Of a stretch of 64,000 bases of DNA, positions 18,751 through 27,351 are shown in pieces. The stretch's first letter is position 1. Each line of letters begins with the position of its first letter. Below the pieces are notes generated by a model, which worked only from the letters and a program-made list of their open reading frames with translations, was not told where the DNA came from and ran no database searches. The position numbers and the translations under genes are program-made. The stretch comes from Corynebacterium pygosceleis (GTDB lineage Bacteria; Actinomycetota; Actinomycetes; Mycobacteriales; Mycobacteriaceae), in the NCBI RefSeq assembly GCF_016595275.2, contig NZ_JAENIQ020000002.1, forward strand, positions 372,001 to 436,000. The letters run 5' to 3'.

Positions 18751-19650
18751 TCAGGCGCTCCTGTAGGTGGTGGTGTCGGCTGTCGCGGTGAGGAAGACAT
18801 CTTCGAGGGATTGCTCCCGGGAGACCAGGTGTGTGATCACGATTCCCGCCCCCTGACACAGTCGGGCGATGTGCTCGGCGGTCGTGGTGTCCGCGTTGAC
18901 GGTGATCAACCCGTCGGGCGCACGGTCGGCGGTGATGTCGTGCCCGGCGAGGACCCGGACGGCGGCGTCCGCGTCGGTGCACCTGATCTCGTGCACCGCC
19001 TGCCCGGCGAAGTCCGACAGCGGCCCCTCGGCGATGAGCCTTCCCCGTCCGATGATCACGAGGCGGTCGGTGGTCACCGACATCTCGGAGAGCAGGTGCG
19101 AGGACACCAGCACGGCGCGTCCCTCCTCCGCGAGTTGCCGGGTGATCCGGCGCATCCAGATCACCCCCTCCGGGTCCAGCCCGTTGACGGGTTCATCGAG
19201 GATGACGTGGCCGGGATCGCCGAGCAGAGCGCACGCGAGGCCGAGCCGCTGCCGCATGCCGAGACTGTATCCGCCGACCCTCCTGTGCGCGACGGAATTC
19301 AGGCCCACCTGCTCGAGCACGGTGTCGACACGATCAGCGTCGACACCGCCCGCCCGCGCCATCATGCGCAGTTGCGCCCGTCCGCTGCGCCCCGGATGGA
19401 ACCAGGAGGCGTCGAGCAGCGCACCGATGACACGGGCCGGTGCGGGCAGCGCGGTGAAGCGGTTCCCGTCGATGACGGCGGTACCCGCGTCCGGACGTTC
19501 GAGTCCGCAGATCATGCGCATGGTGGTGGATTTTCCGGCACCGTTGGGGCCGAGAAAACCCGTGACCTGCCCGTCGGGCACGGTGAAGGAGAGATCGTCG
19601 ACGGCGGTCGCACCGCCGTGTCTTCTGGTGAGTGAGGTGACTGTGATCAT
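18751..19650 (-). CDS. ABC exporter ATP-binding protein
   Basis: A 299-residue nucleotide-binding subunit. Walker A is GPNGAGKST near residue 35, the signature is the degenerate YSLGMRQRLGLA, and Walker B is HVILDEPVNGLD. A C-terminal extension of about 80 residues follows, as in BcrA/DrrA/NatA-type exporters. The partner is the permease directly downstream. It lies 62 bases after the response regulator gene on the same strand, suggesting one four-gene sensing and export unit. Confidence 0.9.
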   Translation of the reverse strand: MITVTSLTRRHGGATAVDDLSFTVPDGQVTGFLGPNGAGKSTTMRMICGLERPDAGTAVIDGNRFTALPAPARVIGALLDASWFHPGRSGRAQLRMMARAGGVDADRVDTVLEQVGLNSVAHRRVGGYSLGMRQRLGLACALLGDPGHVILDEPVNGLDPEGVIWMRRITRQLAEEGRAVLVSSHLLSEMSVTTDRLVIIGRGRLIAEGPLSDFAGQAVHEIRCTDADAAVRVLAGHDITADRAPDGLITVNADTTTAEHIARLCQGAGIVITHLVSREQSLEDVFLTATADTTTYRSA

Positions 19651-19712
19651 GGCTCCACGATCCCGCGCCGGGTGGGTTCCCCACGTCCTCCGCCCAGGTG
19701 ATGTCCGGGAAA

Positions 19713-20408
19713 TCAGTCCCCGGGATGAGCGAGCAGCTCCGCACGCCCCACCAGACCGGTCCGGTAGGCGTACAGGACGGCGTGGACACGGTCCCTGGAA
19801 CCCGTCTTCGCGAGAATGTGCCGGATGTGGGTCTTCACCGTCGCCATGGACACGAACTCGCGGGCGGCGATCTCGTCGTTGTTGTAGCCGAGTGCGACCA
19901 GGCGCAGAATCTCGGTCTCCCGCGGGGTGAGCGGATCGATGAGGGGAACCGGAGCCGGGACCTGCTCTTCGGCCGTATCCACACCCGTCCGTCCCGGTGT
20001 CCGCAGTCGTTCAAGCAGTTCAGCGGTCACCGACGGCGCGAGCACCGCCGCCCCGGAGTGCACGGTGCGCACGGCGTCTAGAAGCTCCTCCGGTCGGGCG
20101 TCCTTCAACAGGAAACCGGAGGCACCCGCGGCGATCGCACCGCTGACGAAACGCTCATCGTCGAAGGTGGTGAGCATGATGACGCGGACGGCGCGGTCGT
20201 CCGCGAGCACACGCCTGGTCGCCGGAATCCCACCGGTCCGGGCCATCTGGACATCCATCAGGATGATGTCGGCACCCGATTCGCCGTCGGGGATCTCATC
20301 ACCGTCACCCGCCTGCCAGACGACCTCCATGTCGTCCTGGCTGCCGATGAGCATGGCGAAACCGGCACGCACCAGGGGCTGGTCGTCGACGATTCCGACC
20401 CGCATCAT
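19713..20408 (-). CDS. NarL/LuxR-type response regulator
   Basis: A 231-residue regulator. The receiver domain has the acidic pair at VGIVDDQ, the phospho-acceptor Asp in DIILMDVQM and the conserved Lys in GFLLKDA. The C-terminal LuxR helix-turn-helix is LTPRETEILRLVALGYNNDE with VKTHIRHILAKTG. Its start overlaps the stop of the sensor kinase gene (ATGA), so it is the cognate regulator. Likely targets include the downstream ABC genes, by inference from position. Confidence 0.93.
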   Translation of the reverse strand: MMRVGIVDDQPLVRAGFAMLIGSQDDMEVVWQAGDGDEIPDGESGADIILMDVQMARTGGIPATRRVLADDRAVRVIMLTTFDDERFVSGAIAAGASGFLLKDARPEELLDAVRTVHSGAAVLAPSVTAELLERLRTPGRTGVDTAEEQVPAPVPLIDPLTPRETEILRLVALGYNNDEIAAREFVSMATVKTHIRHILAKTGSRDRVHAVLYAYRTGLVGRAELLAHPGD

Positions 20409-21601
20409 CTCGGCACCACCGCCGTCACCACGAACCGTGCACCCGTGTCCGCGACATCCAGCCGCCCACCGACCGCTCTGAGTCTTTCCCTCATCCCGGT
20501 GACACCGAAGCCGCTCGCCCCGGTGCTCTCCGTCCGACCGACCGGGTTGGTCGCGGTGACGGTGACAGCCCTGCCCGTGTCGGTCACGGTGAGTTCCCCG
20601 GTGCCGTCACCGTGCCGGAGCATGTTCGTCAGCATCTCCTGGACCAGCCGGTAGAGAGTCATCTGCGACAGCTGCGGCAGATCCCCGGGGATCGTCTCCG
20701 TGCCCCGCACGGACAGCCGCAGTCCACTGCGCCGCGCATCCGCGATCAGGCCGGGGATGTCCGCGGCACCGGGTGGCGCGGACTCCGACCGTCCGGTCTC
20801 GTCACGCAGCACACTCAGCAGTCCCCGCATCTGCTCCAGTGACTCCCGGGAGGTCTCCGCGATCAGTTCCAGCGTGTCGACCGCCGCCTGCGGGTCCCTG
20901 CGCGCCGCGAACCTGGCACCGTCGGCCAGGGAGATGACCGCGGCCAGGGAGTGCGCCACGATGTCGTGCATCTCGCGGGCGATGCGGGTCCGTTCCACAA
21001 CTCCGGCGAGTTCCGCCCGCTGGCGGAGTGCCTCGAGGTTGTCGCGACGCCGACGTGAGGAGTCGCCGAGCATCCAGAAGAACGCCACCCAGGTCCACGA
21101 CGAGACGAGGGCCACCGCCAGCATCACCACGGGCAATCTACCTCCTACGGGGAAGAGGGAGACGTTCCACAGCATGGACAGGGCCACGGTGGCGCCGAGC
21201 AGCATCGCGCCGAGGTACACGAAGCGGATACGCGATGTGATGCGCGCGGCGGTGAGGAACGCACAGTACGCCACGGCCACCGCGCCGGCCACCGGTCCGC
21301 CGGGTAGCCCGCGCAACAGGACCGCCGCCAACACGATGCCCGTGGTCCCGACGGCGACCGCCGGGTACCCGGGCGCGACGAGCAGCACGCAGGCGACGAT
21401 GAGGTAGAGGACCGAGGAGAGGGTGTCGGTGTGCCCACCTGCGTCCAGGAGGATGACCCCGGACGCGCAGAACACGTAGCAGAAGGCGTGGGCCGACCCG
21501 CCGACGGCGGCCCGGACACGCTCCCGGAACGCGGCGGTGGCTCCGGAACGGGTGGCGGCTGGCGGCATCGTGCAGGTCTCTCGGATCGGGTGCGGGGCCA
21601 C
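20405..21601 (-). CDS. Two-component sensor histidine kinase (HisKA_3 type)
   Basis: A 398-residue membrane kinase. About five N-terminal hydrophobic segments (residues 40-165) precede a HisKA_3 dimerisation box with phospho-acceptor His in REMHDIVAHSLAAVI. The ATPase domain has EMLTNMLRHGDG and GFGVTGMRERLRAVGG. No extracytoplasmic domain of size is visible, so it probably senses within or at the membrane, like LiaS/DesK kinases. GTG 21601 is chosen because TACGAT lies 6 bases upstream (leaderless); ATG 21568 is the alternative. Confidence 0.9.
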   Translation of the reverse strand: MAPHPIRETCTMPPAATRSGATAAFRERVRAAVGGSAHAFCYVFCASGVILLDAGGHTDTLSSVLYLIVACVLLVAPGYPAVAVGTTGIVLAAVLLRGLPGGPVAGAVAVAYCAFLTAARITSRIRFVYLGAMLLGATVALSMLWNVSLFPVGGRLPVVMLAVALVSSWTWVAFFWMLGDSSRRRRDNLEALRQRAELAGVVERTRIAREMHDIVAHSLAAVISLADGARFAARRDPQAAVDTLELIAETSRESLEQMRGLLSVLRDETGRSESAPPGAADIPGLIADARRSGLRLSVRGTETIPGDLPQLSQMTLYRLVQEMLTNMLRHGDGTGELTVTDTGRAVTVTATNPVGRTESTGASGFGVTGMRERLRAVGGRLDVADTGARFVVTAVVPR

Positions 21602-21607
21602 CCACCA

Positions 21608-21613
21608 ATCGTA
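21608..21613 (-). promoter_or_regulatory. -10 box of the sensor kinase operon (leaderless)
   Basis: TACGAT on the minus strand, 6 bases before GTG 21601. It would drive kinase, regulator and possibly the ABC exporter genes. Confidence 0.5.
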
Positions 21614-21796
21614 GGACCCCGCGGGCGGGAGAAAATCAGCCTCCGGGATGACTCTGGGGAACCGACCGAAAAAACGGGTCCTCCGGACGTCTCCACCGAA
21701 ACAGGGGCACTCCCGGTCACCTGCCCGGGGCGGTTCATCCTCCGGGAGCTTCCGCCGAGTCCGACACCGGATGACCGGGCTCGACCGGGCATCCCC

Positions 21797-23302
21797 CTAT
21801 CCCAGCGTGCTGGCCTTCTCCGCTTCGCGGCCCTCGCGGATCTGCTCCGGGGTGAAACGCACGGACACCAGGGAGATCACCACGACCGCGATCGCCAGAC
21901 CGGCGCAGATCAGCAGTGAGGAGGTGTAGCCCGTTCCGAGGGCGGCGCGCGCCGCGTCATCGAGGGCGGCCCGGTCTATCCGGTCGAAGTCGGTGCCGAG
22001 TATCGACCTGGCACGGTACTCGGCGAACGCGGTCACCGCAGCGAGCCCGAGGGGCCCACCGAGGGTCTGCGACACCAGGGACGTGGCGGTCAGCGGGCCG
22101 ACGTCCATGGGTTTGACGCCCGCGACGACGGACAGGGTCAGCGGGATGAGCACGACACCGATACCGAACCCGATGATGAGGATCGGCAGAAGGAGGTCGG
22201 GGATGTAGGTGGTGTCCACACCGAGCGTGGAACCGAAGACGAATCCGGCGACGAGGATGAGGCCACCCGCGGCGATGATGAACCGGGGTGCGGTCCGCTC
22301 CACGACGAGCCCGGCGATCCAGCTTCCCGCCCCGAGTGCGAAGGCGAAGGGTATGAACGCCAGTCCCGCCTGGAGCGGCCCGTAGCCGACGACCTCCTGG
22401 ACGAACAGTGCGACCTGCACGGTCATGGCCATCATGAGTGCGCCGACGAGCAGCAGACAGACGAATACCGCGGCGCGCGACCGCTCACCGAACATGTGCA
22501 GCGGGAGCACCGGGTTGGGGACCCGACGCTGGGAGAGGAAGAACGCGACGAGGGTGGCTGCGCCGAGGATCAGTGCACCGACGACGACGGGCGAGTACCC
22601 GGTGCCGCCCTCCGCGAGGCCGAACACGAGGAGAGTGGATGCGCCCGTGGCGAGGATCGCCCCCCGGACATCGAGCCGGATCCGCTCGAACGCCGGAGTG
22701 CGGGCGAGCACCTTCGCACCGACGGCGAGGATCAGCAACCCGATGGGGACGTTGATGAGGAAGATCCAGCGCCAGCTCGCCTCGGTGAGGGCGCCGCCTG
22801 CGACGAGGCCGAGCACACTGCCCAGACCCGTCATCATCGCGAACACGGAGAACGCCTGGTTCCGCGCTTTCCCCGGGGCGAAGGTGACGACGATGAGCGC
22901 CATCGCGGTGGGTGACGCGATCGCCGCCCCGATCCCCTGGACGACCCGCGCGGCGAGCAGGATCACGGGGGTCGTCGACAGACCGCACGCCAGGGAGGCG
23001 AGGGTGAACAGCCCGACACCGGTGAGGAACACCCGCTTCCGGCCGAAGGTGTCCCCGAGCCTCCCGCCGAGCAGGAGGAGGCCGCCGTAGGCGAGGGCGT
23101 AGGAGGTGACGACCCAGGAGCGGAGGTTGTCGGTCAGTCCGAGCTCGATCTGGATCCGCGCGAGCGCGAGGTTGACCACCGTCCCGTCGAGAACGACCAT
23201 CAGCTGCAGGGCCGAGAGCACGGCGAGCGGCCAGCCGAGGGCGGAGGCCCCCACCGGTGGGGTGATCTCGCGGGCGCCGGGCCCGGTTCCACGCGCGGTC
23301 AC
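21797..23302 (-). CDS. efpA: MFS efflux transporter, DHA2 family (EfpA-like)
   Basis: A 501-residue protein with about 14 membrane helices. DHA2/QacA signatures are present: LDGTVVNLALARIQIELGL, GGRLGDTFGRKRVFLTGVG and the antiporter motif around VVQGIGAAIASPTAMALIV. It resembles mycobacterial EfpA, which lies in the same place between proS and cysG/cobA. It probably extrudes hydrophobic compounds by proton antiport. The GTG start overlaps the cobA stop (GTGA), so it is coupled to cobA; longer upstream reading is a cobA shadow. Confidence 0.9.
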   Translation of the reverse strand: MTARGTGPGAREITPPVGASALGWPLAVLSALQLMVVLDGTVVNLALARIQIELGLTDNLRSWVVTSYALAYGGLLLLGGRLGDTFGRKRVFLTGVGLFTLASLACGLSTTPVILLAARVVQGIGAAIASPTAMALIVVTFAPGKARNQAFSVFAMMTGLGSVLGLVAGGALTEASWRWIFLINVPIGLLILAVGAKVLARTPAFERIRLDVRGAILATGASTLLVFGLAEGGTGYSPVVVGALILGAATLVAFFLSQRRVPNPVLPLHMFGERSRAAVFVCLLLVGALMMAMTVQVALFVQEVVGYGPLQAGLAFIPFAFALGAGSWIAGLVVERTAPRFIIAAGGLILVAGFVFGSTLGVDTTYIPDLLLPILIIGFGIGVVLIPLTLSVVAGVKPMDVGPLTATSLVSQTLGGPLGLAAVTAFAEYRARSILGTDFDRIDRAALDDAARAALGTGYTSSLLICAGLAIAVVVISLVSVRFTPEQIREGREAEKASTLG

Positions 23303-24060
23303 AGGCCCGCCACCTCCCCGATGACGATGACGGCGGGAGGGGTGACCCCGTTGTCGGCTATCAGCGCACCGAGACCGCCGAGGACACCCCGGAAACTGCG
23401 TTCGTTCGCGGTGGTTCCCTCCTGGATCACGGCTACCGGCGTCTCCGGGCTGCGCCCGGCGGCGATGAGCGCGGTGGCGATGGCCGGGGAGTTCTTCACC
23501 CCCATGATCACGACGAGGGTGCCACCGGTACGGGCCAGGGCGTCGTAGTCGACGAGTGATGCGTGGTGCCCGGGCGGCAGATGCCCGGACACCACGGTGA
23601 AGGAATGCACGACACCACGCTGCGTGACCGGGACGTCGGCGGCGGCGGGAACCGACACGGCGCTGGTCACCCCGGGGACGACCTCGCACCGGATCCCCGC
23701 CTCGCGGCAGGCGACGAGTTCCTCGAACCCCCGGCCGAAGACGTAGGGATCCCCGCCCTTGAGTCGGGCGACGGTGCGCCCGGCGCGGGCGTGGGACACC
23801 AGGAGTTCGTTGATCTTCTCCTGCGCCATCTGCCTGCCGTACGGGAGTTTGGAGGCGTCGATGACCTCCTTGCCGGCCAGGTCGCAGAGCTGGTCCAGCT
23901 GGTCCGTCGGTCCGAGGTGGTCGGCGACGATGACGTCGGCCTCCCGGAGTCGGTTCATGCCCCTGACGGTGATGAGATCGTGTGCGCCGGGCCCGCCGCC
24001 GATGAGGGTGACGTGGCCGGATGCGGGCTGTCCGGTTCCGGGGCTAGTGGGTGAACTCAT
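23299..24060 (-). CDS. cobA: Uroporphyrinogen-III C-methyltransferase (SUMT)
   Basis: A 253-residue methyltransferase that makes precorrin-2 from uroporphyrinogen III using S-adenosylmethionine, the branch point to cobalamin and sirohaem. Family motifs are GGGPGAHDLITVRG, RLKGGDPYVFGRGFEE and PGVTSAVSVPAAADVPVTQRG. There is no fused uroporphyrinogen synthase or CysG dehydrogenase domain. ATG 24060 lies 8 bases after a TACACT box, a leaderless start; the longer frame upstream is not homologous. It is the first gene of a cobA-efpA pair. Confidence 0.94.
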   Translation of the reverse strand: MSSPTSPGTGQPASGHVTLIGGGPGAHDLITVRGMNRLREADVIVADHLGPTDQLDQLCDLAGKEVIDASKLPYGRQMAQEKINELLVSHARAGRTVARLKGGDPYVFGRGFEELVACREAGIRCEVVPGVTSAVSVPAAADVPVTQRGVVHSFTVVSGHLPPGHHASLVDYDALARTGGTLVVIMGVKNSPAIATALIAAGRSPETPVAVIQEGTTANERSFRGVLGGLGALIADNGVTPPAVIVIGEVAGL

Positions 24061-24068
24061 AGGTGTCG

Positions 24069-24074
24069 AGTGTA
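24069..24074 (-). promoter_or_regulatory. -10 box of cobA (leaderless)
   Basis: TACACT on the minus strand, 8 bases before the cobA ATG, with no ribosome binding site between. Confidence 0.6.
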
Positions 24075-24161
24075 GTCGGTCCGTCCGGGCCGACCGGGGT
24101 TGGAGTCCGGTCGGTGGAGGATGCCCCACCGAACGATTGATTTGCCAAATGACTAAACGAA

Positions 24162-24181
24162 CTGTCCGGTTCTGTCCGGTT
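24162..24181 (+). repeat. Tandem 10-bp direct repeat CTGTCCGGTT x2 upstream of the ABC exporter
   Basis: Two adjacent copies of CTGTCCGGTT (24162-24171, 24172-24181) follow an AT-rich patch (24138-24157) in the cobA/exporter intergenic region. A one-helical-turn repeat is typical of response-regulator binding sites. It lies about 85 bases before the permease start. Confidence 0.5.
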
Positions 24182-24263
24182 TTCCGATTCCGCAGAAGGG
24201 TGTTCCGCGCAGACTGGAGGACAGTTCCCACCGGTCCGCCCTGAAGGAGGAGTTTCCCCGATC

Positions 24264-25286
24264 ATGTTCCTCGCACTCCGCGACCTGCGTGCCGCCCGCG
24301 GCCGGTTCGCCCTGATCACCGTCACCGTCGCGATGATGGCGCTGCTGGTCAGTTTCCTCTCCGGCCTCACGGGAGGTCTGGCGCACCGGAGCATCTCCGC
24401 CCTGTCCACCGTCGGCGGCACCTCCGCCACCCTGTCCGACACGGGCGAGGCGAGCCTCGACCGGTCCCGGCTCGATCCGGAATCCACCACGGCGCTTCTC
24501 GACGTCGCGGCGAAGGACGGGATCCCCGCCACCGCAGTGGGGGTCGACCGGAGCCTGCTCGGCGAAGAGTCCGTGTCGGTGCTGGCGACCCGGCCCGCGG
24601 CCGACGGCCCGGCCGATGGTTCCACTCCCCTGCCCGGACAGGGGCACATCGTCCTCTCCGGGGCCGCGGCGAAGGCCACGGGGCTGGCGGCCGGGGATTC
24701 GGCGGAACTCGGCCGGTACGGAACGGTGACGGTCGACGCCGTACGCGGCGACGACCACTACTCGCATCAACCGGTCGTCTGGGCACACCTCGACGCGGAT
24801 GCACCCGCCACGTTCATCGCCTCAGGTGCGCCACTCAACGGAGTACCCGGCACGGTGGGTGTCTCCGCCGGCGAACTGCCCGGCACGATGGCGTCGTACA
24901 AGGCGGAGTCGACCTCCCTGACCATGATCAACGTGATGCTGCTGATCATCACCGCGTTGGTCACCGGCGCCTTCTTCACCGTGTGGACCATCCAGCGCAA
25001 GCCGGACATCGCCACCCTGAAGGCCCTCGGGGCGACGAGCGCGGCACTGGTCGTCGACGCCCTCGGGCAGGCCGCCGTGATCCTCGCCCTGGGCGTCGGC
25101 ACGGGACTCGCGCTGACCCTCGCCGCCGCATCGCTGATCGGCGACGGACTTCCGTTCGTGGTGTCCACCTCGACGACACTCCACCCCGCGCTCGCCATGT
25201 TCGCACTCGGCCTGGTCGGTGCCGCAGCCGCACTGTCCTTCCTGAAATCCGCGTCCCCGCTTTCCGCCCTCGGAGGTAACCGATGA
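24264..25286 (+). CDS. ABC exporter permease, FtsX/MacB domain (HrtB-like)
   Basis: A 340-residue permease with one N-terminal helix (residues 15-38), a large extracytoplasmic domain of about 180 residues, and three C-terminal helices with the FtsX segment TIQRKPDIATLKALGA. This topology and the permease-then-ATPase order match HrtB of corynebacterial haem exporters, but other MacB-type lipoprotein or peptide exporters look alike. GGAGGAG lies 11 bases before the ATG. Its stop overlaps the start of the ATPase gene (ATGA). Confidence 0.82.
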   Translation: MFLALRDLRAARGRFALITVTVAMMALLVSFLSGLTGGLAHRSISALSTVGGTSATLSDTGEASLDRSRLDPESTTALLDVAAKDGIPATAVGVDRSLLGEESVSVLATRPAADGPADGSTPLPGQGHIVLSGAAAKATGLAAGDSAELGRYGTVTVDAVRGDDHYSHQPVVWAHLDADAPATFIASGAPLNGVPGTVGVSAGELPGTMASYKAESTSLTMINVMLLIITALVTGAFFTVWTIQRKPDIATLKALGATSAALVVDALGQAAVILALGVGTGLALTLAAASLIGDGLPFVVSTSTTLHPALAMFALGLVGAAAALSFLKSASPLSALGGNR

Positions 25287-26002
25287 ACTCCCGCCCCGTC
25301 CTCGTCCTCGACGACGTCACCCTGACCTTCCCCGACGGCGCCGGTGAGATCACCGCGGTCGATCACGCGTCGCTGTCCCTCGACGCGGGTGAGCTCGTCG
25401 CCATCACCGGCCCCTCCGGTTCCGGCAAGTCCTCGCTCCTGGCGGTCGCCTCCACGCTGCAGCCCCCGACCTCCGGATCGATCCGGCTGCACGACCGGGA
25501 ACTCGCCGGGCTCTCCCCCGGGGAGGCGGCCGCCGTCCGCCGGAAGGACATCGGGATCGTCTTCCAGCAGCCGAATCTCATCGGATCGCTCACCGCCACC
25601 GAACAGTTGATGATGACGCGGCACCTGGAGTCACCGTGGCGGAGGCGTGCCCCCAAAGCCACGACACGGAACCGCGCCCTCGGACTCCTCGAGCGTCTCG
25701 GCCTCGCCGAGGCCCGCGACCGGAGCGTCGGCGCACTGTCCGGCGGCCAGAGGCAGCGTGTCAACATCGCCCGCGCCCTGATGAACGCCCCGGCACTCCT
25801 CGTCGTCGACGAGCCGACCTCCGCACTCGACTCCGGACGTTCGGCGGACGTGATGGACCTGCTCCTGGAACTCGTCGCGGAGGAGAAGGTCGGGACGCTC
25901 CTGGTCACCCACGACGAGGAGGCCGCCCGACGCGCCGACCGCCGGTTCACCATGGTGGACGGGAAACTCACCGAGGATCACCGGGCGCTCGTCGGCGGCT
26001 AG
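25283..26002 (+). CDS. ABC exporter ATPase (LolD/MacB, HrtA-like)
   Basis: A 239-residue ATPase with Walker A GPSGSGKSS, Q-loop QQPNLIGSLTATEQ, signature LSGGQRQRVNIARAL, Walker B LLVVDEPTSALD and switch His in VTHDEEA. It is partner of the overlapping permease gene. It ends in a CTAG tetranucleotide that is also the stop of the convergent cobB gene, so the 3' ends of the two transcripts must overlap. Confidence 0.92.
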   Translation: MNSRPVLVLDDVTLTFPDGAGEITAVDHASLSLDAGELVAITGPSGSGKSSLLAVASTLQPPTSGSIRLHDRELAGLSPGEAAAVRRKDIGIVFQQPNLIGSLTATEQLMMTRHLESPWRRRAPKATTRNRALGLLERLGLAEARDRSVGALSGGQRQRVNIARALMNAPALLVVDEPTSALDSGRSADVMDLLLELVAEEKVGTLLVTHDEEAARRADRRFTMVDGKLTEDHRALVGG

Positions 26003-27351
26003 ACGCAGGCGGCGACGAACCGCTCGACGGATCCGGGCATCGCGGCCGGATGACAGTGCAGGTAGGAGGCGTGCACCGTTTCGTTGACGAAGCCCTCCCG
26101 AACACCGCGACCGTCCCAACCACGCCAGCCCCAGGCGGGTGACCAACCGGCGACGGTGGTGTCGGTGAGGGCGGTGTGGTGGAACTCGTGGCCCGTGAGT
26201 CGTTCGCCCTCCCGGTGGAGCACCGAGTCGGACAACGCGACGGCTTCCCGGTACCCGAGGGTGAGCCGCCGCCCCATGGCGGCGTGGGTGTCGATCACCC
26301 CGAGCATCGGATACGCGTCGAGGGTCGCCGTGAGCCACAGCAGGCCGGCGCATTCCCCGTGGACGGGCATGCCGTCGGCGATCCGTTCCCGGACACGCTG
26401 ACGGAGTGCGGTCCGCGCGGCGAGATCCTCCACGTGTTCCTCCGGGAATCCGCCGGGAACGATGAGTCCGTCACATTCCGGCAGGTCATCGGTGAGTGGG
26501 TCGAAGCGCACGACCCTGGCCCCCGCCGCCCCGAGGAGCTCGGTGTGCTCGGCGTAGGCGAAGGTGAATGCGGTTCCACCGGCGATGGCGACGGTCGGGT
26601 TTCCCGCCACCGCGACCTCGGCCCGCGGATTCCACGCCTCCCCGCTCCACGTGCAGTCGGCGACGGCGGTGAGGGCGTCCAGGTCGAGGTGCTCCTCGAC
26701 GAGGTCGGCCATCCGTTCGACGGCGGTGACCGCGGCACCGCCCTGCTCGACCGCGGTCACCAGTCCCAGGTGGCGGGAGGGCACCTCGATGTCCGCGAAA
26801 CGGGGCAGGGAACCGAGGACGGGGACGCCGACCGCATCGCACGCGCTGCGGCAGACCGCGTCGTGGCGTCCGGTTCCCGCCCGGTTCAGGATCACACCGG
26901 CCAGGCGCACCCCGTCGACGGCCGTCGCGAATCCACGGACCATCGCGCCGATCGACTGGCTCATTCCCCGGACATCCACGACGAGGATGACCGGCATTCC
27001 CAGTGTACGGGCGATCTCCGCGGTGGAACCGGGCGCGCACACCGGATCCGAACCGGGCACGATACGTCCGTCGAACAGTCCCATCACCCCCTCCACCACG
27101 GAGATGTCGCATCCGGCGGAACCGTGGGCGTAGAGCGGACCGATCCGGTGACTCCCGCACATCACGGAGTCGAGGTTGCGGCCGACCCGTCCCGCGGCGA
27201 GACCGTGGTAGCCGGGGTCGATGTAGTCGGGCCCGACCTTGAACGGGGCGACCTCCATCCGGCGCGCCAGCGCCCGGATCAGCCCCGTGGCGATGGTGGT
27301 CTTCCCGGTACCGGATGCGGGCGCCGCGATGCACAGGCCGGGTACTACCAC
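25999..27351 (-). CDS. cobB: Cobyrinate a,c-diamide synthase
   Basis: A 450-residue enzyme that amidates the a and c side chains of (hydrogeno)cobyrinic acid using glutamine and ATP. The N-terminal dethiobiotin-synthetase-like domain has ASGTGKTTIATGL and KVGPDYIDPGYH. The C-terminal class I amidotransferase domain has the nucleophilic Cys in VHGECAGLLWL and HASYLHCHPA near the end. GTG 27351 overlaps the cobO stop by 7 bases; the longer frame upstream is a cobO shadow. The pair cobO-cobB matches the mycobacterial order. Confidence 0.92.
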   Translation of the reverse strand: MVVPGLCIAAPASGTGKTTIATGLIRALARRMEVAPFKVGPDYIDPGYHGLAAGRVGRNLDSVMCGSHRIGPLYAHGSAGCDISVVEGVMGLFDGRIVPGSDPVCAPGSTAEIARTLGMPVILVVDVRGMSQSIGAMVRGFATAVDGVRLAGVILNRAGTGRHDAVCRSACDAVGVPVLGSLPRFADIEVPSRHLGLVTAVEQGGAAVTAVERMADLVEEHLDLDALTAVADCTWSGEAWNPRAEVAVAGNPTVAIAGGTAFTFAYAEHTELLGAAGARVVRFDPLTDDLPECDGLIVPGGFPEEHVEDLAARTALRQRVRERIADGMPVHGECAGLLWLTATLDAYPMLGVIDTHAAMGRRLTLGYREAVALSDSVLHREGERLTGHEFHHTALTDTTVAGWSPAWGWRGWDGRGVREGFVNETVHASYLHCHPAAMPGSVERFVAACV

